The notes beneath the pieces were generated by a model that ran no database searches, was not told the DNA's origin, and saw only the letters and a program-made list of their open reading frames with translations. This document shows positions 44,842 to 53,388 of a DNA stretch of 53,388 nt, one piece after another (position 1 is the first letter of the stretch; each line of letters begins with the position of its first letter). This DNA comes from Hyphomonadaceae bacterium (GTDB lineage Bacteria > Pseudomonadota > Alphaproteobacteria > Caulobacterales > Aquidulcibacteraceae). The DNA is taken from the NCBI GenBank assembly GCA_009773395.1, contig WRPI01000009.1:1-53388 (forward strand), in the 5' to 3' direction. The position numbers were made by a program, and so were the translations under genes.

Positions 44842-44970
44842 ATTTTTAGAGGGGCGCGGGGGCAACTCCGCACCTTAATTTGTTCTTTGATTTTCAAAGA
44901 ATTGTGAAGTTAATATCTGATGTAAAAATCAGGTTTTATCCAAAAGCAAGAGCTTAAGGAGCTAGGGTTA

Positions 44971-47900
44971 ATGAACCAACACGTTTCCAACCGATTTGGC
45001 GTTCCGTCAGAATTGCCACCTCAATTTGATTCAATTCGTATTTCTTTATCATCGCCAGATCAGATTTTGGCTTGGTCCAAAGGCGAAGTGAAAAAGCCTG
45101 AAACCATAAATTATCGCACGTTCAAACCCGAACGTGACGGGCTTTTCTGTGCGCGCATTTTTGGCCCAATGAAGGACTATGAGTGTCTTTGCGGTAAATA
45201 TAAACGCATCAAGCACAAAGGCTTAACCTGCGAAAAATGCGGCGTTGAAGTTACTTTGCAACGCGTGCGCCGCGAACGCATGGGCCATATTGAGCTTGCA
45301 GCGCCAGTTGCCCATATTTGGTTCTTAAAATCATTACCAAGCCGCATTTCGCTAATGCTTGATATGACTTTGAAAGATATTGAGCGCGTATTATATTTTG
45401 AAAAATACATTGTGGTTGAACCGGGGATCACTCCATTCACCGAAAAACAATTGATTGATGAGCATCAGCTTTATGAAGCCCAAGAAGAATATGGCGATGA
45501 CAGCTTCACAGTTGGCATTGGCGCTGAAGTGATTCGTCAAATGTTGGCATCAATTGATTTGGTGCAAACTGCGGCGGATTTGCGCGTCGAAATTGCGGCT
45601 TGCACCACCGAGTTGAAACCAAAAAAACTCGCAAAACGCCTAAAACTAATTGAAGCATTTACAATGTCTGGCAACCGCCCTGAATGGATGGTGATGACTG
45701 TTGTTCCCGTCATTCCGCCGGAATTGCGCCCATTGGTTCCACTTGAAGGTGGCCGTTTTGCGACATCAGATTTGAACGATCTTTATCGCCGCGTTATTAA
45801 CCGCAACAACCGTCTAAAGCGCCTTATGGATTTACGCTCGCCTGACATTATCGTGCGCAATGAAAAACGCATGTTGCAAGAGGCGGTTGACGCTTTGTTT
45901 GATAATGGTCGTCGAGGCCGCGTAATTACTGGCGCCAATAAACGCCCGCTTAAGTCTTTGGCAGATATGCTTAAAGGCAAACAAGGCCGTTTCCGTCAGA
46001 ATTTGCTTGGAAAGCGCGTCGATTATTCGGGCCGTTCGGTAATTACAGTTGGCCCTGATTTGAAATTGCATGAATGTGGCTTGCCGAAAAAAATGGCTTT
46101 GGAATTGTTCAAACCATTTATTTATCAACGCCTAGAAGCCAAAGGTTATTCGGCGACAGTAAAACAAGCCAAAAAATTGGTGGAAAAAGAAAAGCCAGAA
46201 GTTTGGGATATCCTCGAAGAAGTTATCCGCGAACATCCTGTGCTTTTGAACCGCGCGCCAACTTTGCACAGACTTGGCATTCAAGCATTTGAACCAAAAC
46301 TAATCGAAGGCAAAGCTATCCAGCTTCACCCATTGGTTTGTACTGCATTTAACGCCGATTTTGACGGTGACCAAATGGCGGTTCACGTTCCTTTGTCAAT
46401 TGAAGCGCAGCTTGAAGCGCGGGTTTTGATGATGTCAACCAACAATATTTTGTCACCTGCTAATGGCAAACCAATCATTGAGCCATCACAAGATATCGTG
46501 TTGGGGCTTTACAATATTTCGACTGTGATGGAAGGCGAACCTGGTGAAAACCGCGCATTCCGTGACATTGGTGAAATCGAAGCAGCTTTGGATGCGGGCC
46601 AAGTTACTGTCCACACCCAAGTTCGGGTTCGCTGGCACGGGGTTGACGAAAATGGTGACGATATTACGCGCACGATTTCGACAACGCCTGGGCGCTTTAT
46701 GGTCGTGGATTTATTGCCTCGTCACCCGAAATTACAACCTGAAATCATGAATGTGATTTTGACCAAAAAAGAAATCGCCAATCTAATTGGCCGCGTTTAC
46801 CGTTATTGTGGTCAAAAAGCGACAGTGATTTTTGCCGACCAAATGATGAAACTTGGTTTCACCAAAGCCTTTAACGCTGGTATTTCTTTCGGCATGGCAG
46901 ATATGGTTATTCCAGATTCAAAAGCTGGCTTGGTTAATTCGGCACGGCAAAAAGTTGCCGAATTTGAGGGCCAATATTCGGGCGGTCAAATAACCAAAGG
47001 CGAGAAATATAACAAAGTTGTCGATGCTTGGTCAAAATGTACTGATCTTGTTGCCGATGCGATGATGGAAGAAATTGCTAAACCAATTCTTGCCCGTGAT
47101 GGCACAATGCAGCTTAATTCGGTCTATATGATGGCCCACTCAGGTGCGCGTGGTTCAAAGCGCCAAATGCAACAATTGGGTGGTATGCGCGGTCTTATGG
47201 CGAAACCTTCGGGCGAAATTATCGAAACTCCGATTATTTCGAACTTTAAGGAAGGCCTGTCGGTTCTTGAATATTTCAACTCAACCCACGGCGCGCGTAA
47301 AGGCCTTGCGGATACGGCATTGAAAACTGCGAACTCGGGTTATCTCACTCGTCGTTTGGTCGATGTTGCGCAAGATTGCATCATAACCGAAGAAGATTGC
47401 GGCACTTCAATTGGCATTGATATTAAGCCAGTTATCGAAGGCGCGGACATTATTGTTTCCTTGGAACAACGCATTTTGGGCCGTGTATTGGCTGAAGATG
47501 TAATCGACCCTGATACCAAAGAAGTCTTGTTCCCACGAGATACTTATTGCGATGAAGATATTTCGGCGGCAATTGATAAAGCTGGCGTGCAGACGGTTAA
47601 AGTTCGCTCACCACTAACTTGCGAAACTCGTAACGGCATTTGCGGCACTTGTTATGGCCGTGACCTTGCACGTAATACACGCGCAAATCTTGGTGAAGCA
47701 GTTGGCGTAATTGCAGCACAATCAATTGGTGAGCCGGGCACACAGCTTACAATGCGCACGTTCCACATTGGCGGCGCGGCGACAGTTGCCAATAACTCTT
47801 CGGTTGATGCTGGTATTTCTGGCAAAATCAAATACCAAAACCCGATGACAATCACCCGTGAAAATGGCGAAATTGTTTGTATTGGCCGCTCAATGGCAGT

Positions 47901-49158
47901 GTTGGTATTGGATGCTGATGGCAAAACTCGCCAATCGCTCAAACTACCATTTGGTGCGCGGGTGCGGGTTAAAGACGCGGAAAAAATTGAACGTGGTGCA
48001 AGATTGGCCGATTGGGATCCATATGCCACACCAATTATTTCCGAAGTTTCAGGGTTTGCCAAACTTGAAGATTTGCTCGATGGCGTTTCGGTTCGTGACG
48101 AATTGGACGAAAAAACTGGCATTTCGAATAAAGTTGTTATTGATTGGCGCAGTGGCTCCAAATTACACGCCGACTTGCGTCCATCAGTTGTAATCATTGG
48201 CGCAGATGGCGAACCCGCAATGATGGCAAATGGCAAAGAAGCTAGATATTCATTGCCAATTGGCGCGACTTTGTCGGTCGTTGATGGCGGCGAAGTTGCT
48301 GGCGGTGATATTTTGGCACGGGTTGCCGCAGGCGGTGTTACTTCGCGTGATATCACAGGTGGTTTGCCGCGAGTTGCCGAATTGTTTGAAGCGCGTCGTC
48401 CGAAAGATCACGCCATTATTGCTGAATGCGATGGCAAAATCAAATTTGGCAAGGACTATAAAAACAAACGACGTATCAGCATTATTCCAGACGAAGAAGG
48501 CGCCGAAGAAGTTGAATATATGATACCAAAAGGCAAACATTTGCCAGTTCAAGACGGCGATTGGATAAAGCGCGGCGAACATATTTTGGCCGGCAACCCA
48601 GCGCCGCAAGACATTTTGGCGGTTCAAGGGGTCGAGGCTTTGGCTGAATATCTCGTTGAAGAAGTCCAAAAAGTCTATCGCTTACAAGGTGTTAGCATCA
48701 ATGATAAACACATCGAAGTAATTGCACGCCAAATGTTGCAACGCGTCGAAGTGACGGATCCAGGTGATACTGACTTTATGAAAGGCGATGCAGTCGATGA
48801 AATTGATTTGGTCGATGAAAATCGCCGAATGAAAGATTTGGGCCTCAAAGAAGCGGTGGCAGCACCAGTTCTATTGGGTATCACCAAAGCATCATTGCAA
48901 ACCCGTTCGTTCTTCTCGGCAGCATCATTCCAAGAAACCACAAGGGTTCTTACTGACGCAGCAGTTAATGGCAAATATGACACTTTGGAAGGCTTGAAAG
49001 AAAACGTGATTGTGGGCCGCCTTATCCCTGCGGGCACAGGTGGCGCGCTACGCCGCTTGAAATCAATCGCAAGGCACCAAGACGCCCACGCAGTCACTCA
49101 AGAGACCAGTGGCAACCAGGAGGAAGCACTGCCTTCGGGAATCGGCGACGATTTTTAG
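44971..49158 (+). CDS. rpoC: RNA polymerase subunit beta prime
   Basis: A 1395-residue beta-prime subunit. The first zinc site [20 protein letters not shown] lies near residue 70, the catalytic [12 protein letters not shown] is present with the three magnesium-binding aspartates, and the second zinc site has [17 protein letters not shown]. The trigger-loop region follows with [26 protein letters not shown] 9 bases upstream fixes the ATG. It forms one transcript with rpoB. Downstream come a 41-nt hairpin element and two terminators. Confidence 0.98.
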   Translation: MNQHVSNRFGVPSELPPQFDSIRISLSSPDQILAWSKGEVKKPETINYRTFKPERDGLFCARIFGPMKDYECLCGKYKRIKHKGLTCEKCGVEVTLQRVRRERMGHIELAAPVAHIWFLKSLPSRISLMLDMTLKDIERVLYFEKYIVVEPGITPFTEKQLIDEHQLYEAQEEYGDDSFTVGIGAEVIRQMLASIDLVQTAADLRVEIAACTTELKPKKLAKRLKLIEAFTMSGNRPEWMVMTVVPVIPPELRPLVPLEGGRFATSDLNDLYRRVINRNNRLKRLMDLRSPDIIVRNEKRMLQEAVDALFDNGRRGRVITGANKRPLKSLADMLKGKQGRFRQNLLGKRVDYSGRSVITVGPDLKLHECGLPKKMALELFKPFIYQRLEAKGYSATVKQAKKLVEKEKPEVWDILEEVIREHPVLLNRAPTLHRLGIQAFEPKLIEGKAIQLHPLVCTAFNADFDGDQMAVHVPLSIEAQLEARVLMMSTNNILSPANGKPIIEPSQDIVLGLYNISTVMEGEPGENRAFRDIGEIEAALDAGQVTVHTQVRVRWHGVDENGDDITRTISTTPGRFMVVDLLPRHPKLQPEIMNVILTKKEIANLIGRVYRYCGQKATVIFADQMMKLGFTKAFNAGISFGMADMVIPDSKAGLVNSARQKVAEFEGQYSGGQITKGEKYNKVVDAWSKCTDLVADAMMEEIAKPILARDGTMQLNSVYMMAHSGARGSKRQMQQLGGMRGLMAKPSGEIIETPIISNFKEGLSVLEYFNSTHGARKGLADTALKTANSGYLTRRLVDVAQDCIITEEDCGTSIGIDIKPVIEGADIIVSLEQRILGRVLAEDVIDPDTKEVLFPRDTYCDEDISAAIDKAGVQTVKVRSPLTCETRNGICGTCYGRDLARNTRANLGEAVGVIAAQSIGEPGTQLTMRTFHIGGAATVANNSSVDAGISGKIKYQNPMTITRENGEIVCIGRSMAVLVLDADGKTRQSLKLPFGARVRVKDAEKIERGARLADWDPYATPIISEVSGFAKLEDLLDGVSVRDELDEKTGISNKVVIDWRSGSKLHADLRPSVVIIGADGEPAMMANGKEARYSLPIGATLSVVDGGEVAGGDILARVAAGGVTSRDITGGLPRVAELFEARRPKDHAIIAECDGKIKFGKDYKNKRRISIIPDEEGAEEVEYMIPKGKHLPVQDGDWIKRGEHILAGNPAPQDILAVQGVEALAEYLVEEVQKVYRLQGVSINDKHIEVIARQMLQRVEVTDPGDTDFMKGDAVDEIDLVDENRRMKDLGLKEAVAAPVLLGITKASLQTRSFFSAASFQETTRVLTDAAVNGKYDTLEGLKENVIVGRLIPAGTGGALRRLKSIARHQDAHAVTQETSGNQEEALPSGIGDDF

Positions 49159-49163
49159 GCCAT

Positions 49164-49204
49164 CAAAATCCCACCCTCGGCCTTCGGCCTCACTCAGGAT
49201 TTTG
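49164..49204 (+). repeat. 41-nt hairpin element with GGCCTTCGGCC core (copy B)
   Basis: Arm CAAAATCC (49164-49171), a 25-base middle containing CCTCGGCCTTCGGCCTCACT, and arm GGATTTTG (49197-49204). It starts 6 bases after the rpoC stop. The middle is shared with copy A at 30087-30127, but the arms differ and remain complementary. Confidence 0.72.
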
Positions 49205-49220
49205 GGTTTAAGCGGTAAGT

Positions 49221-49250
49221 AAAAAGTAAAAAGCGTCGTTTTTACTTTTT
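49221..49250. terminator. AT-rich hairpin after rpoC
   Basis: AAAAAGTAAAAA (49221-49232) and TTTTTACTTTTT (49239-49250) form a 12-bp stem with loop GCGTCG. The T-rich 3' side suits a terminator, although the stem has few G-C pairs. Confidence 0.5.
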
Positions 49251-49266
49251 GCTTGCATATTGTTTG

Positions 49267-49296
49267 AAACGGCTCCGAATAAATCGGAGCCGTTTT
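49267..49296. terminator. Strong bidirectional terminator after rpoC
   Basis: AAACGGCTCCGA (49267-49278) and TCGGAGCCGTTT (49284-49295) form a perfect 12-bp stem with loop ATAAA, followed by T residues on the + strand and flanked by A residues on the other side. It ends rpoBC and may also end the convergent methyltransferase gene. Confidence 0.9.
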
Positions 49297-49305
49297 ACTT
49301 TCACA

Positions 49306-49335
49306 TTGTCATCCCGCACTTGATGCGGGATCTTG
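49306..49335. repeat. GTCATCCCGC-type palindromic repeat
   Basis: ATCCCGCA (49311-49318) and TGCGGGAT (49324-49331) around loop CTTGA, preceded by TTGTC. This short palindrome is widespread in alphaproteobacterial intergenic DNA and is a relative of the GTCATCCCCG units elsewhere in the window. Confidence 0.7.
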
Positions 49336-49344
49336 TATAATTAG

Positions 49345-49959
49345 CTAATTAATTGTTCGCTTCAAAACCAACCAAGTCCAAGTAACGCCATTTGCGATAT
49401 TGTGTAGGCGGATTGAAGATGCAGCATATTGGCGAATGGGTTCAAATTGGTTTTGGAGTGCCAGTTCAATGGTCGCGTCCACGTCTATCGCAAAAACCGG
49501 GCGGTTTGGCGAAGCAATTCCATGACGAAGCGCCATGATAACAAGGCCATTTGGAGAAATAATTTTGCTCAATTTGCGCATTGCGATTTCACGCTCAGTT
49601 TCATTCAAATGTTGCCAAACACCGCTTAGAATCGCCATTTCAAATTGATTTTCGTTCGTGATTTTTTCCAAATCTGGCAAGCTATCATCAACCCAAGCAA
49701 TATTTGGCTGTTTATGAAGTCGTTTGCCAGCGTCCGATAATTTTTGAACTGGTTCAACCGCAGTAACTTCATGCCCCAAATCCGCAAGCCAAGCCGCATC
49801 GCGTCCAGTGCCCGCACCAATATCAATTATTTTGGATTGGGTTTGAGGAAATAAATCCATAACGCCTTTGTAAAAAAGACCAATATCAATAGCTTCATAA
49901 TCCGCAATAAACTCTGGCGTTGCGGCGTCGGAATAGCCTTTGAATATTAGATTTCGCAT
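49345..49959 (-). CDS. Class I SAM-dependent methyltransferase
   Basis: A 204-residue methyltransferase of the Rossmann class. Motif I reads IIDIGAGTGRDAAWLADLGH, motif II has VTAVEPVQKL, and the later LSGVWQHL and SPNGLVIMALRHG segments fit the fold. The methyl acceptor is unknown. ATG 49959 gives MRNLIFKGYSDAA, a start like that of relatives; the frame extends to a TTG at 50013. The gene is on the opposite strand between rpoC and rpsL, where alphaproteobacteria usually have little or no intervening DNA. Confidence 0.78.
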   Translation of the reverse strand: MRNLIFKGYSDAATPEFIADYEAIDIGLFYKGVMDLFPQTQSKIIDIGAGTGRDAAWLADLGHEVTAVEPVQKLSDAGKRLHKQPNIAWVDDSLPDLEKITNENQFEMAILSGVWQHLNETEREIAMRKLSKIISPNGLVIMALRHGIASPNRPVFAIDVDATIELALQNQFEPIRQYAASSIRLHNIANGVTWTWLVLKRTIN

Positions 49960-50244
49960 TGTTTGCCACTTATACCTTTCCACTGCCAACAAATCACCAT
50001 ACTTATTGACCAAACAGACTCAAGCGTGTATGGCATCGCCAACTTGAGTGAATGGGTTATCTATTCGCTCTTTTATAGCATTATTAAATTCATCTTTAAT
50101 TTGCATATGGCTTAGCGGATACCGCAACGTCCCAAGGGGGGCGGGCTTTTGCTTTGTGTAATGTAATTTGGAGATGCCAAAATTAATAACTCGGGTAACC
50201 GATTTTTGGAAACTGCCTGAAAAGGCAATAAGGAAAGAGAAAAT

Positions 50245-50616
50245 ATGCCAACGATCAACCAATTGATCAGAAAGCCGCGCAAGCCGCTTGCAATTCGCAA
50301 TAAAGTTCCTGCGCTTAAAGGCTGCCCACAGCGCCGTGGTGTTTGCACCCGCGTTTATACCACAACTCCAAAGAAGCCTAACTCGGCTTTGCGTAAAGTT
50401 GCAAAAGTTCGTTTGACCACTGGCACCGAGGCAGTTTGCTATATTCCAGGTGAAGGCCATAATTTGCAAGAGCACAGCGTGGTTTTGGTTCGTGGCGGTC
50501 GTGTAAAAGATTTGCCGGGTGTTCGCTACCACATTTTGCGTGGTGTTTTGGATACCCAAGGCGTCAAAAACCGCAAACAACGTCGTTCGCATTATGGTGC
50601 TAAACGTCCGAAATAA
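50245..50616 (+). CDS. rpsL: 30S ribosomal protein S12
   Basis: A 123-residue S12. It starts [20 protein letters not shown] and contains [19 protein letters not shown] and [17 protein letters not shown]; the lysines at the two positions known for streptomycin resistance (43 and 88) are wild type. S12 shapes the decoding centre. AAGGAAAGAG precedes the ATG. The 230-base spacer upstream must hold the promoter of the str operon, but I cannot define it. Confidence 0.97.
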   Translation: MPTINQLIRKPRKPLAIRNKVPALKGCPQRRGVCTRVYTTTPKKPNSALRKVAKVRLTTGTEAVCYIPGEGHNLQEHSVVLVRGGRVKDLPGVRYHILRGVLDTQGVKNRKQRRSHYGAKRPK

Positions 50617-50686
50617 TTCAACTTACCTGCGTTGACCGAGAGGTTAAAACCGCGGGCTCATAAAAATAAGACACGAAGGAACAACT

Positions 50687-51157
50687 ATGTCACGTCGTCA
50701 TAAAGCTGAAAAGCGCGAAATCTTACCAGATCCAAAATTCGGGGATTTGGATGTAACTAAACTTATGAACTATGTAATGTATGAAGGCAAAAAATCAGTT
50801 GCCGAAACCATTATTTATAGTGCATTTGATCTTTGTGAAAAGCGCGGCAAGCGCGATAGCATCGAAATTTTCCACGATGCGTTGGATAATATTTCTCCCG
50901 CAATTGAAGTTCGTTCACGCCGCGTTGGTGGTGCAACCTATCAGGTTCCAGTTGAAGTTCGCACCGAGCGCCGCAAGGCATTGGCACTTCGTTGGTTGGT
51001 AACGGCTGCGCGCAAACGCAATGAACAAACCATGCAAGAACGCCTCGCAGGTGAACTTATGGACGCCTCACAAAACCGTGGCTCGGCAGTTAAAAAGCGT
51101 GAAGACACGCACAAAATGGCCGAAGCTAACCGCGCATTCTCCCATTATCGTTGGTAA
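50687..51157 (+). CDS. rpsG: 30S ribosomal protein S7
   Basis: A 156-residue S7 that nucleates assembly of the 30S head and often regulates its own operon. It has the N-terminal [39 protein letters not shown], and the conserved [19 protein letters not shown], ending in the helical tail [20 protein letters not shown] lies before the ATG. It follows rpsL after 70 bases and precedes fusA by 28 bases, the standard str operon order. Confidence 0.97.
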   Translation: MSRRHKAEKREILPDPKFGDLDVTKLMNYVMYEGKKSVAETIIYSAFDLCEKRGKRDSIEIFHDALDNISPAIEVRSRRVGGATYQVPVEVRTERRKALALRWLVTAARKRNEQTMQERLAGELMDASQNRGSAVKKREDTHKMAEANRAFSHYRW

Positions 51158-51185
51158 AACACGTATTATTTAAAAGGTTAGTATT

Positions 51186-53264
51186 ATGGCTCGCTCCCAC
51201 GCGATTAAAGACTATCGCAATTTCGGCATCATGGCACACATTGATGCTGGCAAAACCACAACCACAGAACGTATATTGTATTACACTGGTAAATCCCACA
51301 AAATTGGTGAAGTCCATGATGGCGCTGCCACTATGGATTGGATGACCCAAGAGCAAGAACGCGGCATTACGATTACTTCGGCTGCAACCACATGTTTTTG
51401 GAATGATCACCGCCTAAACATCATTGATACTCCGGGTCACGTTGACTTCACTATTGAAGTTGAGCGTTCATTGCGGGTTCTTGATGGTGCGGTTTGCGTT
51501 CTTGATGGCAACCAAGGGGTTGAGCCACAAACTGAAACTGTTTGGCGTCAGGCCGATAAATATGACGTGCCGCGCGTTGTTTTCGTCAATAAAATGGACA
51601 AAATCGGTGCGGATTTCTACATGTGCGTTGACCAAATTGTTACCCGCGTTGGTGGCAAGCCGGTTTGTATGCAATTGCCAATTGGCGCAGAAAACAATTT
51701 CAAAGGTGTTATTGACCTCGTGAAAATGAAGGGCATCGTCTGGGAAGATGAAAACCTCGGCGCAAATTTCAAAGAAGTCGATATTCCTGCTGATTTGCAA
51801 GAAGCCGCCGAAGAATATCGCTTAAAATTGGTCGAAGCTGCGGTTGAGATGGACGATGATGCCATGGAAGCCTATCTTGATGGCACAATGCCATCAGAAG
51901 CTGAACTAAAGCGTTTGGTTCGCATTGCAGTTTATCGCCGCGCATTCCACCCTGTGTTTTGTGGTTCTGCGTTCAAAAACAAAGGTGTGCAACCACTTCT
52001 TGACGCAGTTGTTGACTTTTTGCCATCACCTGCGGACCGCGATGGTATTACCGCAATTGATTTCAAAACCGATGAACCAACAACTCGTAACCCAACTGAC
52101 GAAGATCCGTTTTCGATGTTGGCGTTCAAAATCATGGACGATCCATTTGTCGGCACCATCACTTTCTGCCGCATTTATTCGGGCATTTTGAACACTGGTT
52201 CGCAAATGTTCAATTCAAGCCGCGACAAAAAAGAGCGTTGCGGTCGTATGCTTTTGATGCACTCAAACAATCGTGAAGACATCAAAGAAGCTTATGCTGG
52301 TGACATTGTTGCTTTGGCTGGTCTAAAGGAAGTCCGCACAGGTGACACACTTTGTGACCCATTGAAGCCAGTAATTCTTGAGCGTATGGAATTCCCACAA
52401 CCAGTTATCGAAATTGCGGTTGAGCCAAAAACCAAAGCTGACCAAGAAAAATTGGGTCTTGCATTGGCAAAATTGGCGGCTGAAGATCCATCATTCACCG
52501 TTTCAACTGACCATGAATCTGGCCAAACCATTCTTAAAGGCATGGGCGAGCTTCATTTGGACATTAAAGTCGATATTTTGCGCCGCACTTATAATGTTGA
52601 CGCCAATATCGGCCAACCGAAAGTTGCCTATCGTGAGAAAATTAGCAAACTTGCTGAAATTGATTATACTCACAAAAAGCAATCTGGTGGCACGGGTCAA
52701 TTCGCACGTATCAAAATTATTTTTGAACCAGGCGAAGCGGGATCTGGCTTTAATTTTGAATCCAAAATTGTCGGCGGTGCGGTTCCAAAAGAATATATTC
52801 CGGGCGTTGTAAAAGGCTTGGAAGGTTCGGTGCAAAACGGGCTATTGGCAGGTTTCCCGCTTATTGATTTGAAAGCAACTTTGATGGACGGCGCATTCCA
52901 CGATGTCGATTCCAGCGTTTTGGCATTCGAAATTGCGGCCCGTGCTGCATTCCGTGAATTGAAAAGCCATGGCGATCCGCGCTTGCTTGAGCCAATCATG
53001 AAAGTTGAAGTTGTGGTTCCAGAGGAATTCACAGGCTCAGTTATCGGTGATTTGAACTCCCGTCGTGGCATGATTCAAGGCCAAGACATGCGCGGAAACG
53101 CAAATGTCGTAAACGCAATGGTGCCATTGGCCAACATGTTTGGTTATGTGAACGAACTTCGTGGCTTCACCCAAGGACGCGCGTCATACACCATGCAGTT
53201 CGATCATTATGAAGAAGTTCCACGCGCAATTTCGACCGAAGTTTTGGCGAAATTGCAAGGTTAA
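51186..53264 (+). CDS. fusA: Elongation factor G
   Basis: A 692-residue translational GTPase that moves tRNAs and mRNA after peptide bond formation and helps recycle ribosomes. G1 [15 protein letters not shown]3 DTPGHVDF, G4 NKMDK and the domain IV segment with [10 protein letters not shown] and [16 protein letters not shown] are all visible. Length and order (rpsG-fusA-tuf) are normal. AAAGG precedes the ATG. The tuf gene follows after 25 bases. Confidence 0.98.
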   Translation: MARSHAIKDYRNFGIMAHIDAGKTTTTERILYYTGKSHKIGEVHDGAATMDWMTQEQERGITITSAATTCFWNDHRLNIIDTPGHVDFTIEVERSLRVLDGAVCVLDGNQGVEPQTETVWRQADKYDVPRVVFVNKMDKIGADFYMCVDQIVTRVGGKPVCMQLPIGAENNFKGVIDLVKMKGIVWEDENLGANFKEVDIPADLQEAAEEYRLKLVEAAVEMDDDAMEAYLDGTMPSEAELKRLVRIAVYRRAFHPVFCGSAFKNKGVQPLLDAVVDFLPSPADRDGITAIDFKTDEPTTRNPTDEDPFSMLAFKIMDDPFVGTITFCRIYSGILNTGSQMFNSSRDKKERCGRMLLMHSNNREDIKEAYAGDIVALAGLKEVRTGDTLCDPLKPVILERMEFPQPVIEIAVEPKTKADQEKLGLALAKLAAEDPSFTVSTDHESGQTILKGMGELHLDIKVDILRRTYNVDANIGQPKVAYREKISKLAEIDYTHKKQSGGTGQFARIKIIFEPGEAGSGFNFESKIVGGAVPKEYIPGVVKGLEGSVQNGLLAGFPLIDLKATLMDGAFHDVDSSVLAFEIAARAAFRELKSHGDPRLLEPIMKVEVVVPEEFTGSVIGDLNSRRGMIQGQDMRGNANVVNAMVPLANMFGYVNELRGFTQGRASYTMQFDHYEEVPRAISTEVLAKLQG

Positions 53265-53289
53265 TGTTTTAGAATAAAGGATTTTTGAA

Positions 53290-53388
53290 ATGGCTAAGGA
53301 AAAGTTTGAGCGGAATAAGCCGCATTGTAATATTGGGACTATTGGGCACGTGGACCATGGTAAGACGACGCTTACTGCGGCGATTACT
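53290..53388 (+). CDS. tuf: Elongation factor Tu, 5' part cut by the window end
   Basis: The first 33 codons of EF-Tu: the N-terminal [20 protein letters not shown] is followed by [12 protein letters not shown], which contains the complete G1 P-loop. EF-Tu carries aminoacyl-tRNA to the ribosome. AAAGGA upstream is the ribosome site. The rest of the gene lies beyond the window. Confidence 0.96.
   Translation, partial: MAKEKFERNKPHCNIGTIGHVDHGKTTLTAAIT

Noticed and set aside
47652-48356. Long reverse-strand reading frame (234 codons) opposite rpoC
   Set aside because: It lies wholly inside rpoC, has no family resemblance, and is the mirror of a codon-biased gene.

Overview
The window looks like chromosomal DNA of an alphaproteobacterium of moderate GC content (mid-40s per cent by impression, not counted). 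The evidence is a MipZ division-site ATPase with Caulobacter-like sequence, alphaproteobacterial sequence in the ribosomal and RNA polymerase proteins, TonB-dependent receptors, tryptophan-halogenase-like flavoproteins, and palindromic intergenic repeats of kinds seen in Caulobacterales and Hyphomicrobiales (Rhizobiales). A Caulobacterales/Hyphomonadaceae-like relative is my best guess; I cannot fix the genus.

Region 1 (1-7.7 kb) is housekeeping on the + strand: a methylglutaconyl-CoA hydratase-like crotonase, a proline/alanine-rich exported protein, MipZ (TTG start), a histidine phosphatase, then an isoprenoid-precursor run xseB-ispA-dxs followed by an unrecognised gene.

Region 2 (7.85-25.5 kb) is an accessory glycan-uptake locus. 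It holds a MalK-like ATPase, two divergent tryptophan-halogenase-family flavoproteins, a GH1 beta-glucosidase, a LacI-family repressor, an Oar-type TonB-dependent receptor, a lipoprotein of the glycoamylase-like PF10091/GH144 group, and a tightly overlapping operon of binding protein, two permeases and a 1017-residue F5/8-type plus alpha/alpha-barrel protein. Three copies of an 18-bp palindrome (AATGTAAGCGCTTACATT, one copy imperfect) lie in the halogenase/halogenase and glucosidase/lacI divergent spacers, linking the halogenases to the sugar regulon. My reading is uptake and breakdown of a beta-glucan, possibly beta-1,2-glucan; the role of the halogenases is unknown.

Region 3 (25.6-32.9 kb) holds a PimC/PimD-like pair of acyl-CoA dehydrogenases, a small membrane protein, chorismate synthase, a second TonB-dependent receptor and tRNA-Trp(CCA).

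Region 4 (32.9-53.4 kb) is the core expression cluster: secE-nusG-rplK-rplA-rplJ-rplL, then rpoB-rpoC, then rpsL-rpsG-fusA-tuf (cut by the window end). Between rplL and rpoB lies about 4.4 kb of accessory DNA: an M48 peptidase on the opposite strand bracketed by two copies of a repeat-plus-terminator, a parD antitoxin with a parE toxin broken by an in-frame TAG, an exported hypothetical protein, a Phd-like/PemK-like pair, and a MITE-like element with 23-bp terminal inverted repeats carrying a terminator-like hairpin just upstream of rpoB. A methyltransferase gene on the opposite strand sits between rpoC and rpsL.
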